Shown here: piece after piece, positions 20,441-31,057 of the stretch
How the letters are laid out: each line of letters opens with the position of its first letter
How positions within the stretch are numbered: position 1 is the first letter of the stretch
DNA from: Chara braunii
Taxonomy: Eukaryota; Streptophyta; Charophyceae; Charales; Characeae
Reading direction: 5' to 3'
NCBI GenBank assembly: GCA_003427395.1
Contig: BFEA01000300.1
Span: 486,156-522,168, forward strand
Length of the DNA stretch: 36,013 nucleotides
The notes under the pieces: generated by a model
What the model was told of the DNA's origin: nothing
The model's database searches: none
What the model saw: only the letters and a program-made list of their open reading frames with translations
Made by a program: the position numbers and the translations under genes

Positions 20441-21266
20441 GCTACCAGCCGGGCCTCCCGGGTCATCTTGTTTGCTCGGGCTGCCCGGCTGTGCAAGGAC
20501 CGTAGAAGGTCCCAGCACAAAAAATATATATAAAAAAAAAACTGAAAAGAGTTTAAAAAGGCATGTTATTATGCAGAATCATAAACTGAACAACTTTTGC
20601 CTCAGGGTCACATCGAAATTCTTTGCCAAATTTAAAACAAAAGATAAAATAAAATAACAACTTTTTTACTTTTATTCCTTTTTTTTTTTTTTTTTTGCCC
20701 CGGGCGGGGAAGTGGTCCCGGGCCACCCTGGTAGCCTACGGTTTAGTTTTTTTTTTTACTTTTTAATTTTAGTTCTCTTTAGTTTGTCTCTAAGGGTGCC
20801 AGCACTGGAGGTCTTTATGAACGGTTTTTTAGGGCTTTTTTAGTCTTGGAGGCATTTCTAGGGTCCCCCAAGATTGTAGCGATTTATAAACGTTTTTTTC
20901 CTTTTTTTTTAGGCTGCAAGGCATCTAACTTTTTTAAGGCTTCAGATCTCTGAATGCACCTTTTCTTCCTTTTTATTTAGATTATTTGAACCTTTTTGTT
21001 TTAGCCTTTCAGCGTTTAAAACTTCAGACTTTAAAGCTACCTTACACTCGTTGCCCAGCCAGACATGCCCTGCACCCAGCCCCGGGCACCCCATACCCTA
21101 CCCTGAAAGGCCCAAAAAGGGAGACAAAAAAAATGAAAAAATCAAACAAAAAACAAAGGGGGAAAACAAAAAAAAGAGTCTTGACCTCAGGCTACTTCTG
21201 CACTAGACCTGGGCAGTCCAAATCTGGCCTCGTCTTCAAGTTTGGTTATGGTTCACCTAGGGCGGT
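20441..21266. other. T-rich non-coding stretch
   Basis: Long T runs at 20682-20696 and 20748-20757 and A-rich stretches dominate. GGCTACCAG-type sequence at 20440-20448 and its complement near 20728-20738, each next to a CCGGG or GGGCC block, form a weak inverted pair about 290 bases apart. No gene was recognised. Confidence 0.4.
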
Positions 21267-21290
21267 GGGGGGGGGGGGGGGGGGGGGGGG
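21267..21290. repeat. G24 homopolymer
   Basis: An uninterrupted run of about 24 G. It can form G-quadruplex structure and its length is likely to be uncertain in the assembly. Confidence 0.9.
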
Positions 21291-21299
21291 CAGAAGGCT

Positions 21300-23100
21300 C
21301 TGACCGGGGTTCGAAGGGGTTCCGATCTCAAAAGTGTTTAGAGGGTGGTGGTATAATAATTTGATTTTCAATTTTTCACTATTTTCTAAAAAAAATCAAA
21401 TTCCAGTTGATATCTTGAAATTTTGTACGCAATTCCAAATTGCCATCAGCCAAAAGTTGTTTGTATTCCAATTCTACAAATTGTACAGTGTACACGATTT
21501 TTGGGGGAACTTTTTCCAGATTTCTTTTGTGATTTTTTTGTTCCGCTTGCCGGGACCTGGGCACAGACCTAGCCTCGACACGTTGCTCACCGCATGTCGG
21601 CCGCCCTACCAGGCCACCGACCGGTCAGGTAAACCCCCCTTTTTTCTTTGTTTTTATTGGGTCTGAGATTCAGGGTTGGAAACCACCGATGCAACCAATA
21701 CTTCATCAGGGTGTCAGGTCACAAAAAATTATTTATGTACAGAGATGAAGTCGCAGTTTGACGTTTCACAAATAATTGGGACCCCTTTTAGCCCCCTCTA
21801 TAACCCCCAACCCCCCCCCCCCCTCTAGTTGATCCAGTGCACTGGTCCAAAATTGACAAAAAAATCTTCGTTCTTAAAGACTGTTCTGCATTTTGCATTT
21901 TATATTTCCCAACAACAAACTAACCTCTAAAATAGGAAAACAGGTACTACGCTGGATGAGACACCACTCCACTTACATACATGGGAAGGATTGCATCGAG
22001 GCCGACAGGCCGATGAGGTTGTATCCACCACCTACCCAGTTATTCTGTTGACGGCCCCATCTCTCATTTGGACATGGAGCATTGAAAGCCGCGGGCTGGA
22101 AACCGCAATCATCTCAAGTAGGGAATCGTCAATGCGGCTGTACCATGCACACCACACCCACCACCATGCAATTTGATCGATCAGTGGCATTTTAAGTACA
22201 GCATAGAACGTCTCCATGACAAGAGAGAGAGAGAGAGAGAGAGGGAAGAAGAATGGCTGACTGCTGCTCGACATCTTTCCCAGGTAATGGCAAGAGCAAA
22301 AAAAGAAAAAGAAAAAGAAAAAAGAAAAAAAGATGATGCCCACAACCGCGCCGTGTAATAGTGCCCTAGGAGGAGGGATGCAGAAGTGGTGCCTTTGGTA
22401 GGAAACATTGCGAAAGTACCCCAGCAGTGTTGGAATACAAATACAGACATAGGGCGTCGCTCCACCAGGCACCACATGCGCAAGAGAAACTTATTGTGGT
22501 GCATCTTCCGATGTTCTAGCGCAAGATTCGTTCTCATTTTGCACATTTGTTGAGTCATGGAATGAGCCCTTACGTGCTGCCAAGAAAGGAGATTCATTTT
22601 GTGGACTAAGGAAGCTTTCTTTGAGAAAGTGCATCGTTACACGACGGACTGGCAAGAAAAAAGAGCTCAAAGATCGTGTGCACCAGATCACGTCCACTCA
22701 AGGTTGAGCAGAAGCGTTTTGTCCGCAGTCGTCGAGTGAGCACTACAATGCAGAGGTGGATGGAGAACTGGAAATAGAGCTCATGGATAAAGAAAGAGGC
22801 TACCATCTTCCCGCGCGCACAACGCACCCTCCTCATTACGAGCGTATCGGACCGGAAATATAGCCTGTGTGCATCCATGATCTGAAATGGTGCGAAGGTT
22901 GTGTTTGGGGAACGACTGTGGTTCTGAAATGTTATACACACTGAAATCAGTGACTTCAACTAACAAACAATATTGAAACAATATTAAAATTATTATTAAA
23001 ATATAAATCCAGCCATCCTATTCCATGCTCATCAACTCTCTTAGAGAGCCAAAAAACAAAAACAAAAACAAAAACAAAGAGTTGAGCCTTGGACCAGGGC
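21300..23100. other. Intron sequence, no recognised gene
   Basis: Mostly AT-rich intron-like sequence with a C-run (about 21812-21825), an (AG)n run at 22222-22243 and an (AAAAAC)n stretch at about 23049-23080. A minus-strand frame at 22606-22959 has a decent acceptor-like start but no LRR pattern or other domain. A string near 22795-22890 resembles one near 26625-26695. I see no gene. Confidence 0.4.
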
Positions 23101-23106
23101 GCACCT

Positions 23107-23191
23107 ACTGGTGCTATGTTCATGTGAAGGCTACAATGAACCTTAACCTTTCATTCTTCTAAGTATGAAGTACTATGTACATAGCACCAGT
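23107..23191. repeat. Hairpin-forming inverted repeat
   Basis: Arms of 17 bases (ACTGGTGCTATGTTCAT and ATGTACATAGCACCAGT) pair with one mismatch around a loop of about 51 bases. The loop contains further weak complementarity. It could be a small MITE end or a foldback RNA. No terminal duplication was seen. Confidence 0.6.
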
Positions 23192-23195
23192 CAGT

Positions 23196-23229
23196 CAGGC
23201 CTGCCCCTTTGCCCCTGTAGGCAGGCCTG
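23196..23229. repeat. Perfect 10-bp inverted repeat
   Basis: CAGGCCTGCC and its exact complement GGCAGGCCTG are separated by 14 bases, four bases after the 23107-23191 hairpin. Confidence 0.75.
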
Positions 23230-24114
23230 TACCACCACTTGCTTAAGATGAAAGGAGAGAGATAATTCTTTCATTTTAGGATTTGTCTACACAACTTTAC
23301 CAATTTACAAGATGAGCCATTGAAGCTACCTACGAGTCTACGACAATAGTGGGAGACACCTGATAGCCATTTTCCTTCGTTTCTTTTTTCGCCCGCAGCG
23401 CTTTCTGGGGCTCGTCAACTACAACTACCAAGCGTAGAAAAAAACTTCAAAAAATATCAAAAAGAGAGAAGTTTCGGGCAATAGATCAATCACAAATTAT
23501 GCCAATGGAGTTGAACGAAGTCGGACGATGGAGTCGAGAACGAACGTTAAACAAATCAAAGATAGCAAACAACGGACGGATGGATCAACAAACACAGGGA
23601 TTAGTTATCAACATATCACTGATCTTCTCCAATCCGTGGGATGGAATCAGTACAAAGAAAGCCAGTTCATCGGAGTGGCACCCTGAACAGCAGCGCCAGC
23701 CTGCGAAACCCTGGCACGAACCTACCAACTATATACCATGGGAGGCGGGGTGCAACACTTGGCAGCATGGCTCCAAAGGAACAAGCTCAAAACACTACAT
23801 AGTTACCATACCACCAAGTACGAAGCAAGAGGGGAGGCGAGAAATGATCAAGAAAATGACAGAATTAGTCTGAAATACCACAATTTACATTGACAATTCG
23901 CTAAATTCCTGGGCATAATAGGAGGCAGGACCATACATATCAGTGGAACCAGATCCGTCAAAAAAATTGTGAACGGGGTCCCTTTACCTCACAATACTCC
24001 TTCCTTTCCTCGACGACTCTTTTCTCTCCACCCTCACGACCATTGTCACAACCTGCCAGGTGAGCTGACATTCGCGCATCCACACATTGTTTAGAAATTA
24101 AAATCTTATTAAAC
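23230..24114. other. Intron sequence, no recognised gene
   Basis: A plus-strand frame of 124 codons (23499-23873) has a polar composition and no domain that I recognise. It has no splice context on the minus strand matching the host gene. I leave it unannotated. Confidence 0.4.
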
Positions 24115-24345
24115 GATATAAGAGGGCGAAGGAACTGGCCTAGTACCTCAGTTGGTACACCCCCCCGGACCTGAACTGTTGAAATAATACAGACCCGAGG
24201 TCGAACTCCAGTGGAAATAAAAGAGTAATAAAAAAGTAAAATACTACAATTCCGAATACCTAGCGCCAGTCAGTTGCATGACGATATCTCACGGCCGTAG
24301 GCCTTTAAAAAAGAAAAAAGAAGAAAAAAAAAAAGATATACGAGG
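24115..24345 (+). mobile_element. tRNA-derived SINE, family B copy 1, with TSD
   Basis: The body (about 24126-24334) begins with a tRNA-like head. Its A box is close to TAGTACCTCAGTTGG, and its B box is GAGGTCGAACTCC. A tRNA-unrelated section follows, shared with the copy at 24951 (TACCTAG(C/A)GCC(A/G)GTCAGTT, GATATC or GATATA, GGCCGT), then an A-rich tail (24305-24334). It is flanked by 11-base direct repeats, GATATAAGAGG at 24115-24125 and GATATACGAGG at 24335-24345, with one mismatch, as left by L1-type retroposition. Confidence 0.85.
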
Positions 24346-24939
24346 AAGAATAATGGTTGGGTGATTCGGATGATTGGGAAGACAAAAAAGGTATGCACCA
24401 ACGCTATCCCAAAACTACCCATGATACACGAAAGAGAGAAACGTCCCTCAGGTGGCAGGCCAAAGTGCGGAAATGGGCAAGAGAATCGGACTAGGTAATC
24501 GGACTCGGAACCGGTTGTAGGGAAAACCGCACCTCAGAAGTATCGGCGCATAGGGTCACTGGATGGGTCCATGTTACACACTCAAGAGGGGACAGAACAA
24601 CCCTACAGGAGGAGGTAAGAATGACAATCCACTGAGTTGGGCACAGATGAGGGCCAAGCAATGGAGCTGAAGAGAATCAGGGGGAAAATGTGCTGAAGTG
24701 ATCAAAGAGTGGATGCTGCTACAGCCGGTCATGAAGAGGGGAAAGCTAGACCACAAGCACAAAAGTTGCTTCAAAAAAATTCTACAAGAAACCCCTCAGA
24801 GAGCTAGCTATCGCAGACTACCTCTCTGCCGGGAGACCGGCAAAAACTGCCAAAAAGCAGATACGCCAAAGGGGGGGAAAAAAAAAAGGGACAGCTAGAG
24901 AGTGAGTAGCAGCCACAGCAAAAAAGCGAGTTTGGCAGT
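24346..24939. other. Intron sequence between two SINE copies
   Basis: No gene was recognised. A minus-strand stretch near 24683-24710 has a strong acceptor-like pyrimidine run ending TCTTCAG, but the following sequence does not form a leucine-rich repeat. A G/A homopolymer pair lies near 24872-24890. Confidence 0.4.
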
Positions 24940-25137
24940 GGAAGGATGGATGGATGGCACCAACTGGCCTAGCTCAGTTGGTACACCCCTGGACTGTTGA
25001 AATAGAGACCTGAGCTCGAACTCCACTAGAAGCAGATGAGTAAAATATTACAATTATTCCAAATTACCTAGAGCCGGTCAGTTCGATGATGATATATAAG
25101 GCCGTCACCCTTCTTGCAACAAAAAAGGAAGGATGGA
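24940..25137 (+). mobile_element. tRNA-derived SINE, family B copy 2, with TSD
   Basis: The body (about 24951-25126) has an intact A box (TAGCTCAGTTGGTAC) and B box (GAGCTCGAACTCC) at normal tRNA spacing. The same tRNA-unrelated section as copy 1 follows, then a short A-rich end. It is flanked by identical 11-base direct repeats GGAAGGATGGA at 24940-24950 and 25127-25137. The better preserved head suggests a younger insertion than copy 1. Confidence 0.88.
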
Positions 25138-26448
25138 AAAACATCCATACAAGGAGCAAGAATCAAAGATAAAAGACCGCTCCAATGAAGCTGAACTTTC
25201 TGAAGCCTCTCACAACTCAATTGTTTTTGTTATCCATAGCTCACACAAGGATGTTGGAGTCAGATTTTACAAAGGATGAAAGTCCGTAAGCGTTCTGGAA
25301 TCAGATGTCCGCCTCGTGTATTGGATCGACCCTCCCGAACTGCCTTGGCAAGCAATGGACTCCTGGCCCAGGGTTTACACACAAAGAGGATTCGTAGCGT
25401 CTCAGCTCTCTTCCATTCTACCAGTTAGGAGGCAATACAAGCGGAGCGATGCCGCTCATAATAGGATGAGGCGATAGGTCATCATAGGTGTAAAATTATG
25501 AATGTATGTATGTTAATGCCGCAACAATTAACTTTCCGGATTGAGCTCGCTCCCCCTTCCCTTCCCCCCCCGGCGCCAATGCCTACCGCTTGGATCGCAT
25601 TGGTATGCTAACAAGGGGGTGTGACCTGGGTTGGCCAGCCAAGGCCTGCCGTGGTTGTCCAGAGGAGAGCTGCGGCTATTGGCCAGCCTCTGCTGTCAGG
25701 ATGCAGATTGAGGCAGCAAAAGCCCATTTGCAAGACATTAAAGAAGATCTGGCTCTTGATGCCAAGGCGCGAGGAGGTTTACTCACCTACTCAAGGTCAG
25801 GCTCATTGCAATGCAGGCTCCAACGAACACAATTGACTGCTCGCCTCTTTTCTCGCGAAGCACGTCCGAAGGACAATTGGAGGTTATTAAAGAAATAATA
25901 TGCTAAAGCTAGACGGTGATTCACAATCAGATGATCAGATTGGATATAATGTTCGCAGATCAGACAAAGATAGATAGATGTCAGTATTATAATAATAGAG
26001 CTGGCCGAGTGCATCTGTTGTTCGCTGACACACCCGGGCGAGGACTCGGGAAGTCAACAATGGAATTAGGCATGAGTTGACTTCAGGCAATGGAGTTGGT
26101 CAACTAACACGCTGAGAAAGAAAGTAGAAGACACCTGACATTAAACGTCATCAGATGGAGAGAACTAAGAGAAAACGACAAGCCATCGATCAGATAGCTG
26201 TCGATCTGTTATTACGTTAACCAAGGGATCTGGAAAACACAGCACAGAGTAAAGTTTCCCCATCTGCGCCATGCTAATGGTTTTAGATTATTAGATTTGC
26301 AATTGTGCCGAGCACGGTCTGAGCCAGACATGAATGATAGCTCTCGCCCTTGTTTTGTCGACGGAGCTAACAACCGCCAGATACATCTCCGTCTGCAGTC
26401 TTTAATATTTATAAATCATAACCACATGAATGAATGGAAGAATGAACG
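25138..26448. other. Intron sequence, no recognised gene
   Basis: A plus-strand frame of 102 codons (25590-25898) includes an Ala/Lys/Asp-rich helical stretch but no domain that I recognise. It could be a worn piece of a mobile element. The rest is AT-rich and unremarkable. Confidence 0.35.
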
Positions 26449-26524
26449 AAAAGGAAGGAAGGAAGGAAAGAAGGAACGAAGGAAGGAAGGAAGGAGCAAA
26501 GGAACGAAGGAACAAAAGAACAAG
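26449..26524. repeat. (GGAA)n-like purine microsatellite
   Basis: GGAA, GAAC and AAGG units follow one another without interruption. It is a simple repeat inside the large intron. Confidence 0.9.
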
Positions 26525-27453
26525 GAATCCACAAATTGCTACAACAAAGGATTTCGAGGCTTGCGGTACTATCACTGTCACTCCCCGTCAGCAAATCCAG
26601 AGCAGCTACATGCTACCATTCCCCCAAAAAAACACAACGCACCCTCATCATGACTATATCCAACCAAAAAGATAGCTGGTATAAATTCATGATCTGGATG
26701 CCTTTTCGGGTGAAGGCGGTATCTACGGAGAGGAACACAAGACATCAGCAACAGATGCCTGGCAATGTAAAGTTGTAAATGAATCCTTCGCCCACAGTCA
26801 TGCGGTAGGAATGCGCACAGCATCGTTCCTTCAGCTCCACAACAACACGATCGTCAGTACGTCAGTCACCTCTCTAAGCGGCACAGCATATTGCGCTTTT
26901 ATGATTTTTCCAAGCGCAATCACGTCCAAAATCTTTACTAGACAACTGCCCATGAACACAACAACCAAACTGATCGACTACGGTGTTACGAGTCACGTGA
27001 CCCTACAAACAGGGAAGCAGGCGAACGAACAAAGGCCAGAGGCAAAGAGAGCACATGACATGGAACAAATTACAACGGTGGTCATTCCCAGGGCCTTGTT
27101 AGGCCTAAAACGCCCCACTGATGCTATCCTTGTGCTTGGGAAACCAGACGGGCTTGCTTCTTCCAAGTTCTTTCAGCACCAACACAGCAACGGCAGGGTC
27201 TGGCCATCATCCACACTGCTTCTGCAGGCACCGACAAACAGACCATGCTGCTCCAGCAGAGCACCGTTCGACAATCAGCGACGGACTTCAACTAACGAGA
27301 AAAGGGTAACCATGGGTGGGTAGTTCTCCAGCACCTGTGAGCGGGTGAGGGGATGAGGGGTTCAGACGGCCCTTCCTTCCTTCAGAGAGGAGGGGTACCA
27401 GGGGGTGTCTCTCCTGCGGGAGGAGAAAACGCGTGGTGTGTAGATGGCCTCAC
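26525..27453. other. Distal part of the large intron, no recognised gene
   Basis: A plus-strand frame of 170 codons (26811-27323) has no recognised domain. On the minus strand, an acceptor-like CCTGCAG near 27222 leads into frames that stop early or do not match LRR. I see no supported exon here. Bases 27448-27453 are the minus-strand donor GTGAGG. Confidence 0.45.
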
Positions 27454-27739
27454 CTTCCAATTACCAGTGATAGACTCTGGAGGTCCGGGCAATGTTGCAG
27501 CATGAACGGCACATACTCCCTCGGAGTTGCTCGTGTCTGCCTTGCATCCTCTACAACAAGTGACACACTTGACGATCCGCGGAGAACCAACCGCATTTCC
27601 CTCACGGCTGCCCAAACTCGCAATGAGGTCTGCCGCCATCTTCGGCACGCCCCACTCGCAGCAACCAAGCTTGTGGGAGGCAGCTTCGCAAATATCCGCA
27701 GCAGACAAGACTCGGGAATCACGTGCACACCCTTGTGCC
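27454..27739 (-). CDS. F-box exon of F-box/LRR (FBL15-like) gene
   Basis: This is the first recognised exon of the minus-strand gene, 286 bp, entering in phase 1 and leaving in phase 2. The acceptor on the minus strand is TTGTCTACCTGCAG (27740-27753) and the donor is AAG followed by GTGAGG (27448-27453). Residues about 7-35 form an F-box: IPESCLLRIFAKLPP, then SLVAASGACRRWRQTS, with the Leu/Pro start and the C-R-x-W near the end that the family shares. F-boxes bind SKP1 in SCF ubiquitin ligases. The exon ends in the first LRR, QHCPDLQSLSLVIG. The resemblance to plant FBL15/SLOMO rests on the F-box to LRR spacing and repeat style, not on a database search. The start codon lies in an upstream exon that I could not identify. 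Confidence 0.85.
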
Positions 27740-28700
27740 CTGCAGGTAGACAATACTCACTGACCCAACACGTAAAGGGCAGACAGACAAACAGGCAGGC
27801 AAACAGACACAACATCATAATATCAAAGTGTGAGAAAACAGCAAATGACAACTGCACATGCAAGTTGCTGGCAGCTTCGATGAGTTCTACACAACTGAAT
27901 CATTCTCTCCTTGTTTTCCCCTCCACACACCTGCCATCTACCTCTCCACCCTTCATTATTGTTTCTAAAGGGGTACGGGGTGCTGGATCCTACAGGGTCT
28001 GAAAATTGACCACATGATCTGTTCATTAACACTTACATGTGTGTACCACTCAGCCAAAACGCATGTACATCTATCTACCCACTCTTTCCCCTCCTGCTCT
28101 TCATAAATTCCACGTTAGCTTCCTTCCTACTTTTTTTTTTACACCTTCCCTTGCACTTCCTGTGTTGCCCCAAAATTCTCCTGTTTCGCATTAAAAACTC
28201 GAATTAAATCTGATAAGATAAGATGAAGAAACAGCCATTGACTCGGCACACAATTGGATGCTCCTCTCCGAAATTGACACAGATGTACTACTACACACTA
28301 GCCAACCACACAAAAAAAAAAGAAATAACAGCGGCTGCGGCATGTTTTGAAACCCTAAAGGCAAAAAAGATTTGCGCCGGCAAAGAAACCACGCGCCAAC
28401 TCAAAATGAGCGATTGCGGTCCAAAAGTATCCGTTGGGCATTTTCTTCTTTTTTTTGTTCTCCCCTCTGACACCACGGCCAACCCCTGTAAATATGGCAC
28501 CCGATCTGACACCACGGCCGTCGGGACTTCCGTTGCCTTTTCAAACTGGCACAGTTTTCTTTGCTGGCGACGTGTGTTTTTTCTGCCCATTCGATACTCA
28601 AAGGTGTCATGACCGTAACTTAACCCCCCCCCCAAAAAAAAAAAGAAATTGTTCCATGACAGCTCCACGTCAACATTTTGATGCCAGACTGATCTAGAAC
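27740..28700. other. Probable 5' intron of the F-box gene
   Basis: The sequence upstream of the F-box exon acceptor should contain an intron and an N-terminal exon. No exon could be chosen with confidence. A minus-strand ATG at about 28344 follows a TTTAGGGTTT-like string that resembles a plant telo-box, but its frame is short and hydrophobic. A C10-A11 tract lies at 28624-28644. Confidence 0.35.
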
Positions 28701-28769
28701 TTATTGACCAATTGATTTTTCGTACGCATCACTGCACTCTGCACATCCGTCTTCCTCACCCTGCCCTCC

Positions 28770-28890
28770 TGCTCCCTCCCCTCGTATCTCTCCTCTTCCC
28801 ACGTCTTCTCTCTCCTCTTCCCACGTCTTCTCTCTCCTCTTCCCACGTCTCTCTCCTCCTCTTCCCACCTCTCTCCTCCTCTCCACGTCT
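28770..28890. repeat. CT-rich tandem repeat, unit about 20 bp
   Basis: Units close to CTCCTCTTCCCACGTCTTCT repeat about five times with progressive shortening. The Glu/Arg-rich frame on the minus strand follows from this composition. Confidence 0.8.
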
Positions 28891-28895
28891 CTCTT

Positions 28896-29205
28896 CCTAC
28901 CAGTCTTTTCGAAAGAAACAGGCGGAACCAAAGACGGAACTGTTGTCTTGAGTTGCTATCCCATTACCGACGTCGTGACACGTAAGTTCGTGCAACCGAT
29001 TACCGACCCATAACTTTGTGCAACCACCATAACTTTGTCCAACTGATTATCGACCATTCTCCACACTATCACTTAGTCAATTACTGCTACCTACCAGCCT
29101 TTTCTAAGGAGCCTGTCAGACGGCAAGACGGAAACTATTGACTTGCGCCATTCTCCCAGTTATCAACAATCGCGACACGCATGTTTGTCCAACCAGGCAG
29201 GTCTG
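28896..29205. repeat. Diverged tandem duplication, period about 194 bp
   Basis: Two copies begin with CTACCAG(T/C)CTTTTC at about 28897 and 29091. They share GACGGAACT or GACGGAAACT, TTGACTTG or TTGAGTTG, CGTGACACG or CGCGACACG, and GTCCAACC or GTGCAACC. The copies are strongly diverged and partly overlap a local TTACCGAC repeat. Confidence 0.6.
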
Positions 29206-29274
29206 TACAAGCCAGCGAACAGCCAATACCGTTAGGAACTTGTTACACAAAAAAGAGAGAGGGGGGTGTTATCC

Positions 29275-29365
29275 CCTAACAGTACCGTATCCATAAGGAT
29301 TCGAACTCACGATCTTTTTGTTTACTAATAACGTCTACATCCGTTTACCATTCAGCCACAAGGCA
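29275..29365 (-). mobile_element. tRNA-derived SINE-like relic, family A, minus strand
   Basis: On the minus strand an A-box-like string (TGTGGCTGAATGGTAAAC) is followed by a B box (GTGAGTTCGAATCC) at about 45 bases. The same architecture and linker are seen at 1088, 31058 and 31384. No acceptor stem closes, so it is not a functional tRNA gene. Confidence 0.6.
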
Positions 29366-29479
29366 GGCAAACAGGTACGTCCTTCACAGTCTCTTTCCAG
29401 TTCAATTTCAGAGCAATTTTCAAAACCCGTTTCAAGGCCAAGAACTGGACCTTATCTGCGCCTTATCGGCAATTTATCT

Positions 29480-29575
29480 ACACCGTATCCACACTTTTCT
29501 CTTTTTTTTTTACCTTTTTTTTTTTTTTTTTTTTACCTTATCCACCACACCTTATCCACCTCTTTTTATATATAT
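29480..29575. repeat. T-rich tract with CCTTATCCA repeats
   Basis: Two long T runs (about 29500-29510 and 29516-29534) are mixed with CCTTATC(C/T)A strings, followed by a short TA run. It is low-complexity, with no coding content. Confidence 0.7.
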
Positions 29576-29799
29576 AATTTGAATCTTTATTGAAGTTTAT
29601 TCCATAAAATCTTACGGGATCCACCTCAAACATATGCTCTAGCTTGTTTCACCTTGTGAACCATACAATGCCTTGAGATCCTAACTGAGCATGTTTCAAA
29701 ATGACTCTGGATGATGCCCAACTCAACAGGCCTGCCACACCCTAATTGAAATGGGGCCCTATCTTCAATCCAAACATCTCTGGACCATTCGCCAGCCAT

Positions 29800-30192
29800 A
29801 ACATGCTCCAGCAGCCGTACCTTGGTCCGGTGACCAAGTTATGGTCGACCGGCCATAACTTGGTTCTGCAGCTGTAACTTGGTCCAGTGACCATAACTTG
29901 ATCCAGTAGCCGTAACTTGGTCCAGTAGCCGTAACTTGGTATAGCGCCGGTAACTTGGTCCAGCAGTCATAACCAGGTCCAGTTGCCATAGCCTGGTCCA
30001 GCTGCTGTATGCACCGGTCGCCATAGCTTTGTCCAGCTGCTATACGGGCCAGAGACCATAGCTTGGTCTAGCAGCTGTAATTTGGTCCAGTGACCATAAC
30101 TTGGTTGGTCCAGCATCCCTACCTCAGTACAGTGACCATAACTTGTTCCAGCAGCCGCAGCCGCAGCTCGGTCCAGTGGCCATAACTTGAAT
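29800..30192. repeat. Minisatellite, unit about 21 bp
   Basis: About 18 imperfect units close to CATAACTTGGTCCAGCAGCCG follow one another, varying between 18 and 25 bases. Variation is mostly at the AG(C/T)(A/G)(G/A)C part. The repeat gives open Tyr/Trp/Leu-rich frames on the minus strand that are not genes. Confidence 0.9.
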
Positions 30193-31050
30193 AGTTACAG
30201 CCTATTAAAAAAGCACCACTACCACAGAACCTTCTTTTCTTTTTTTATGTTGCCCAACCTGAAAAAGCTAGCAAACCCAGCCTGCCCAGCCAGAAATGTC
30301 AGGCCTACCTGGTCACAGCAGTTCTGGTTGACGTATGCATTCGGTTCGGCACAAGTATTCCTTCATGGGTGAAAACCTCTTCGTCTAGTTATCAAAAGAA
30401 ATCCCCTCATACAGCAGGCCCTGACCCCCGTGCTTGACTTTTGCCGAATTTTTTGTCAGCGGAACGGAGAGTTAAGAATTGCCAAAGCTGGGGTACTTGA
30501 AACTTTGCACACACCCTGGTACCCCCCTTGTTCGCTATCTTGATCCACGAGTTCTAGAGGAGGGGGCGGCGTTGGTGATTTAATAATAGGATACTTATCT
30601 TCTCGTTCGCTATCTTGATCCAATAGGATTGTCACACTATTTTGAAACATATGACCTAACTAACTAACTTGAAACAAATAATAAAAAAGGCTACATCGAT
30701 CAAAACTATAAAACTTGAAACAACAAAGAGAAGGTTGGCATGGACCCTACACTCCGCTATTACTTCCAATCAGGGCAGGTTGAAAGGCGTGTTGGCCACT
30801 GTATCGGAGATGGGAGGTGGTCCTTTTCATCCTCCACCTCCACCATTCTCCGATTCCTACCCTCGTCACATGCCATTCGTACCCTCTTCCTTGTATACAG
30901 ACCGATGGGTACTGGGCCCGTTGTCCTTACAAATGACTATTAATTTCGCTTTGTGTGAATTGTCAAAATTCCACACACAAAGTCAGTGGTGAGGTTGGCC
31001 ATTATCTTTTCATCCGATTAACGAGTGAGATGCCTTGCATAAAGTCTCGG
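30193..31050. other. Unassigned stretch, no recognised gene
   Basis: A plus-strand frame of 107 codons (30669-30992) shows no domain. The string TTCGCTATCTTGATCCA occurs twice (about 30530 and 30605). No RNA gene was recognised. Confidence 0.4.
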
Positions 31051-31057
31051 CGATCGG

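Larger units (their letters stand above)
6485..27453 (-). other. Intron of about 21.0 kb, F-box/LRR gene
   Basis: The intron is inferred between the donor AAG-GTGAGG after the F-box exon and the acceptor at 6485-6504. The phases match (2 to 2) and no other LRR-like exon was found between them on the minus strand. It contains a degenerate Ty3/gypsy element, SINEs, telomere-like tracts, tandem repeats and a 365-base gap. The gap could hide a small exon, but the phase match and the LRR continuity argue against one. Other candidate splice acceptors, such as one near 24683, do not lead to LRR sequence. Confidence 0.55.

Noticed and set aside
24574-24774. Minus-strand frame with a strong acceptor-like pyrimidine run
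   Set aside because: The sequence after the acceptor is Leu-rich but lacks the LxxLxL and C/N pattern of LRRs and would disrupt the phase match of the flanking exons.
26811-27323. 170-codon plus-strand open frame
   Set aside because: No domain is recognised, it is antisense in the F-box gene intron and shows no sign of splicing or conservation that I can judge.
29275-29365. Possible functional tRNA gene on the minus strand
   Set aside because: A and B boxes are present, but the acceptor stem does not pair and the linker is shared with other dispersed copies, so a SINE relic fits better.
26449-30192. CRISPR-like array
   Set aside because: The short repeats are contiguous minisatellite or microsatellite units without unique spacers, and the genome is eukaryotic.
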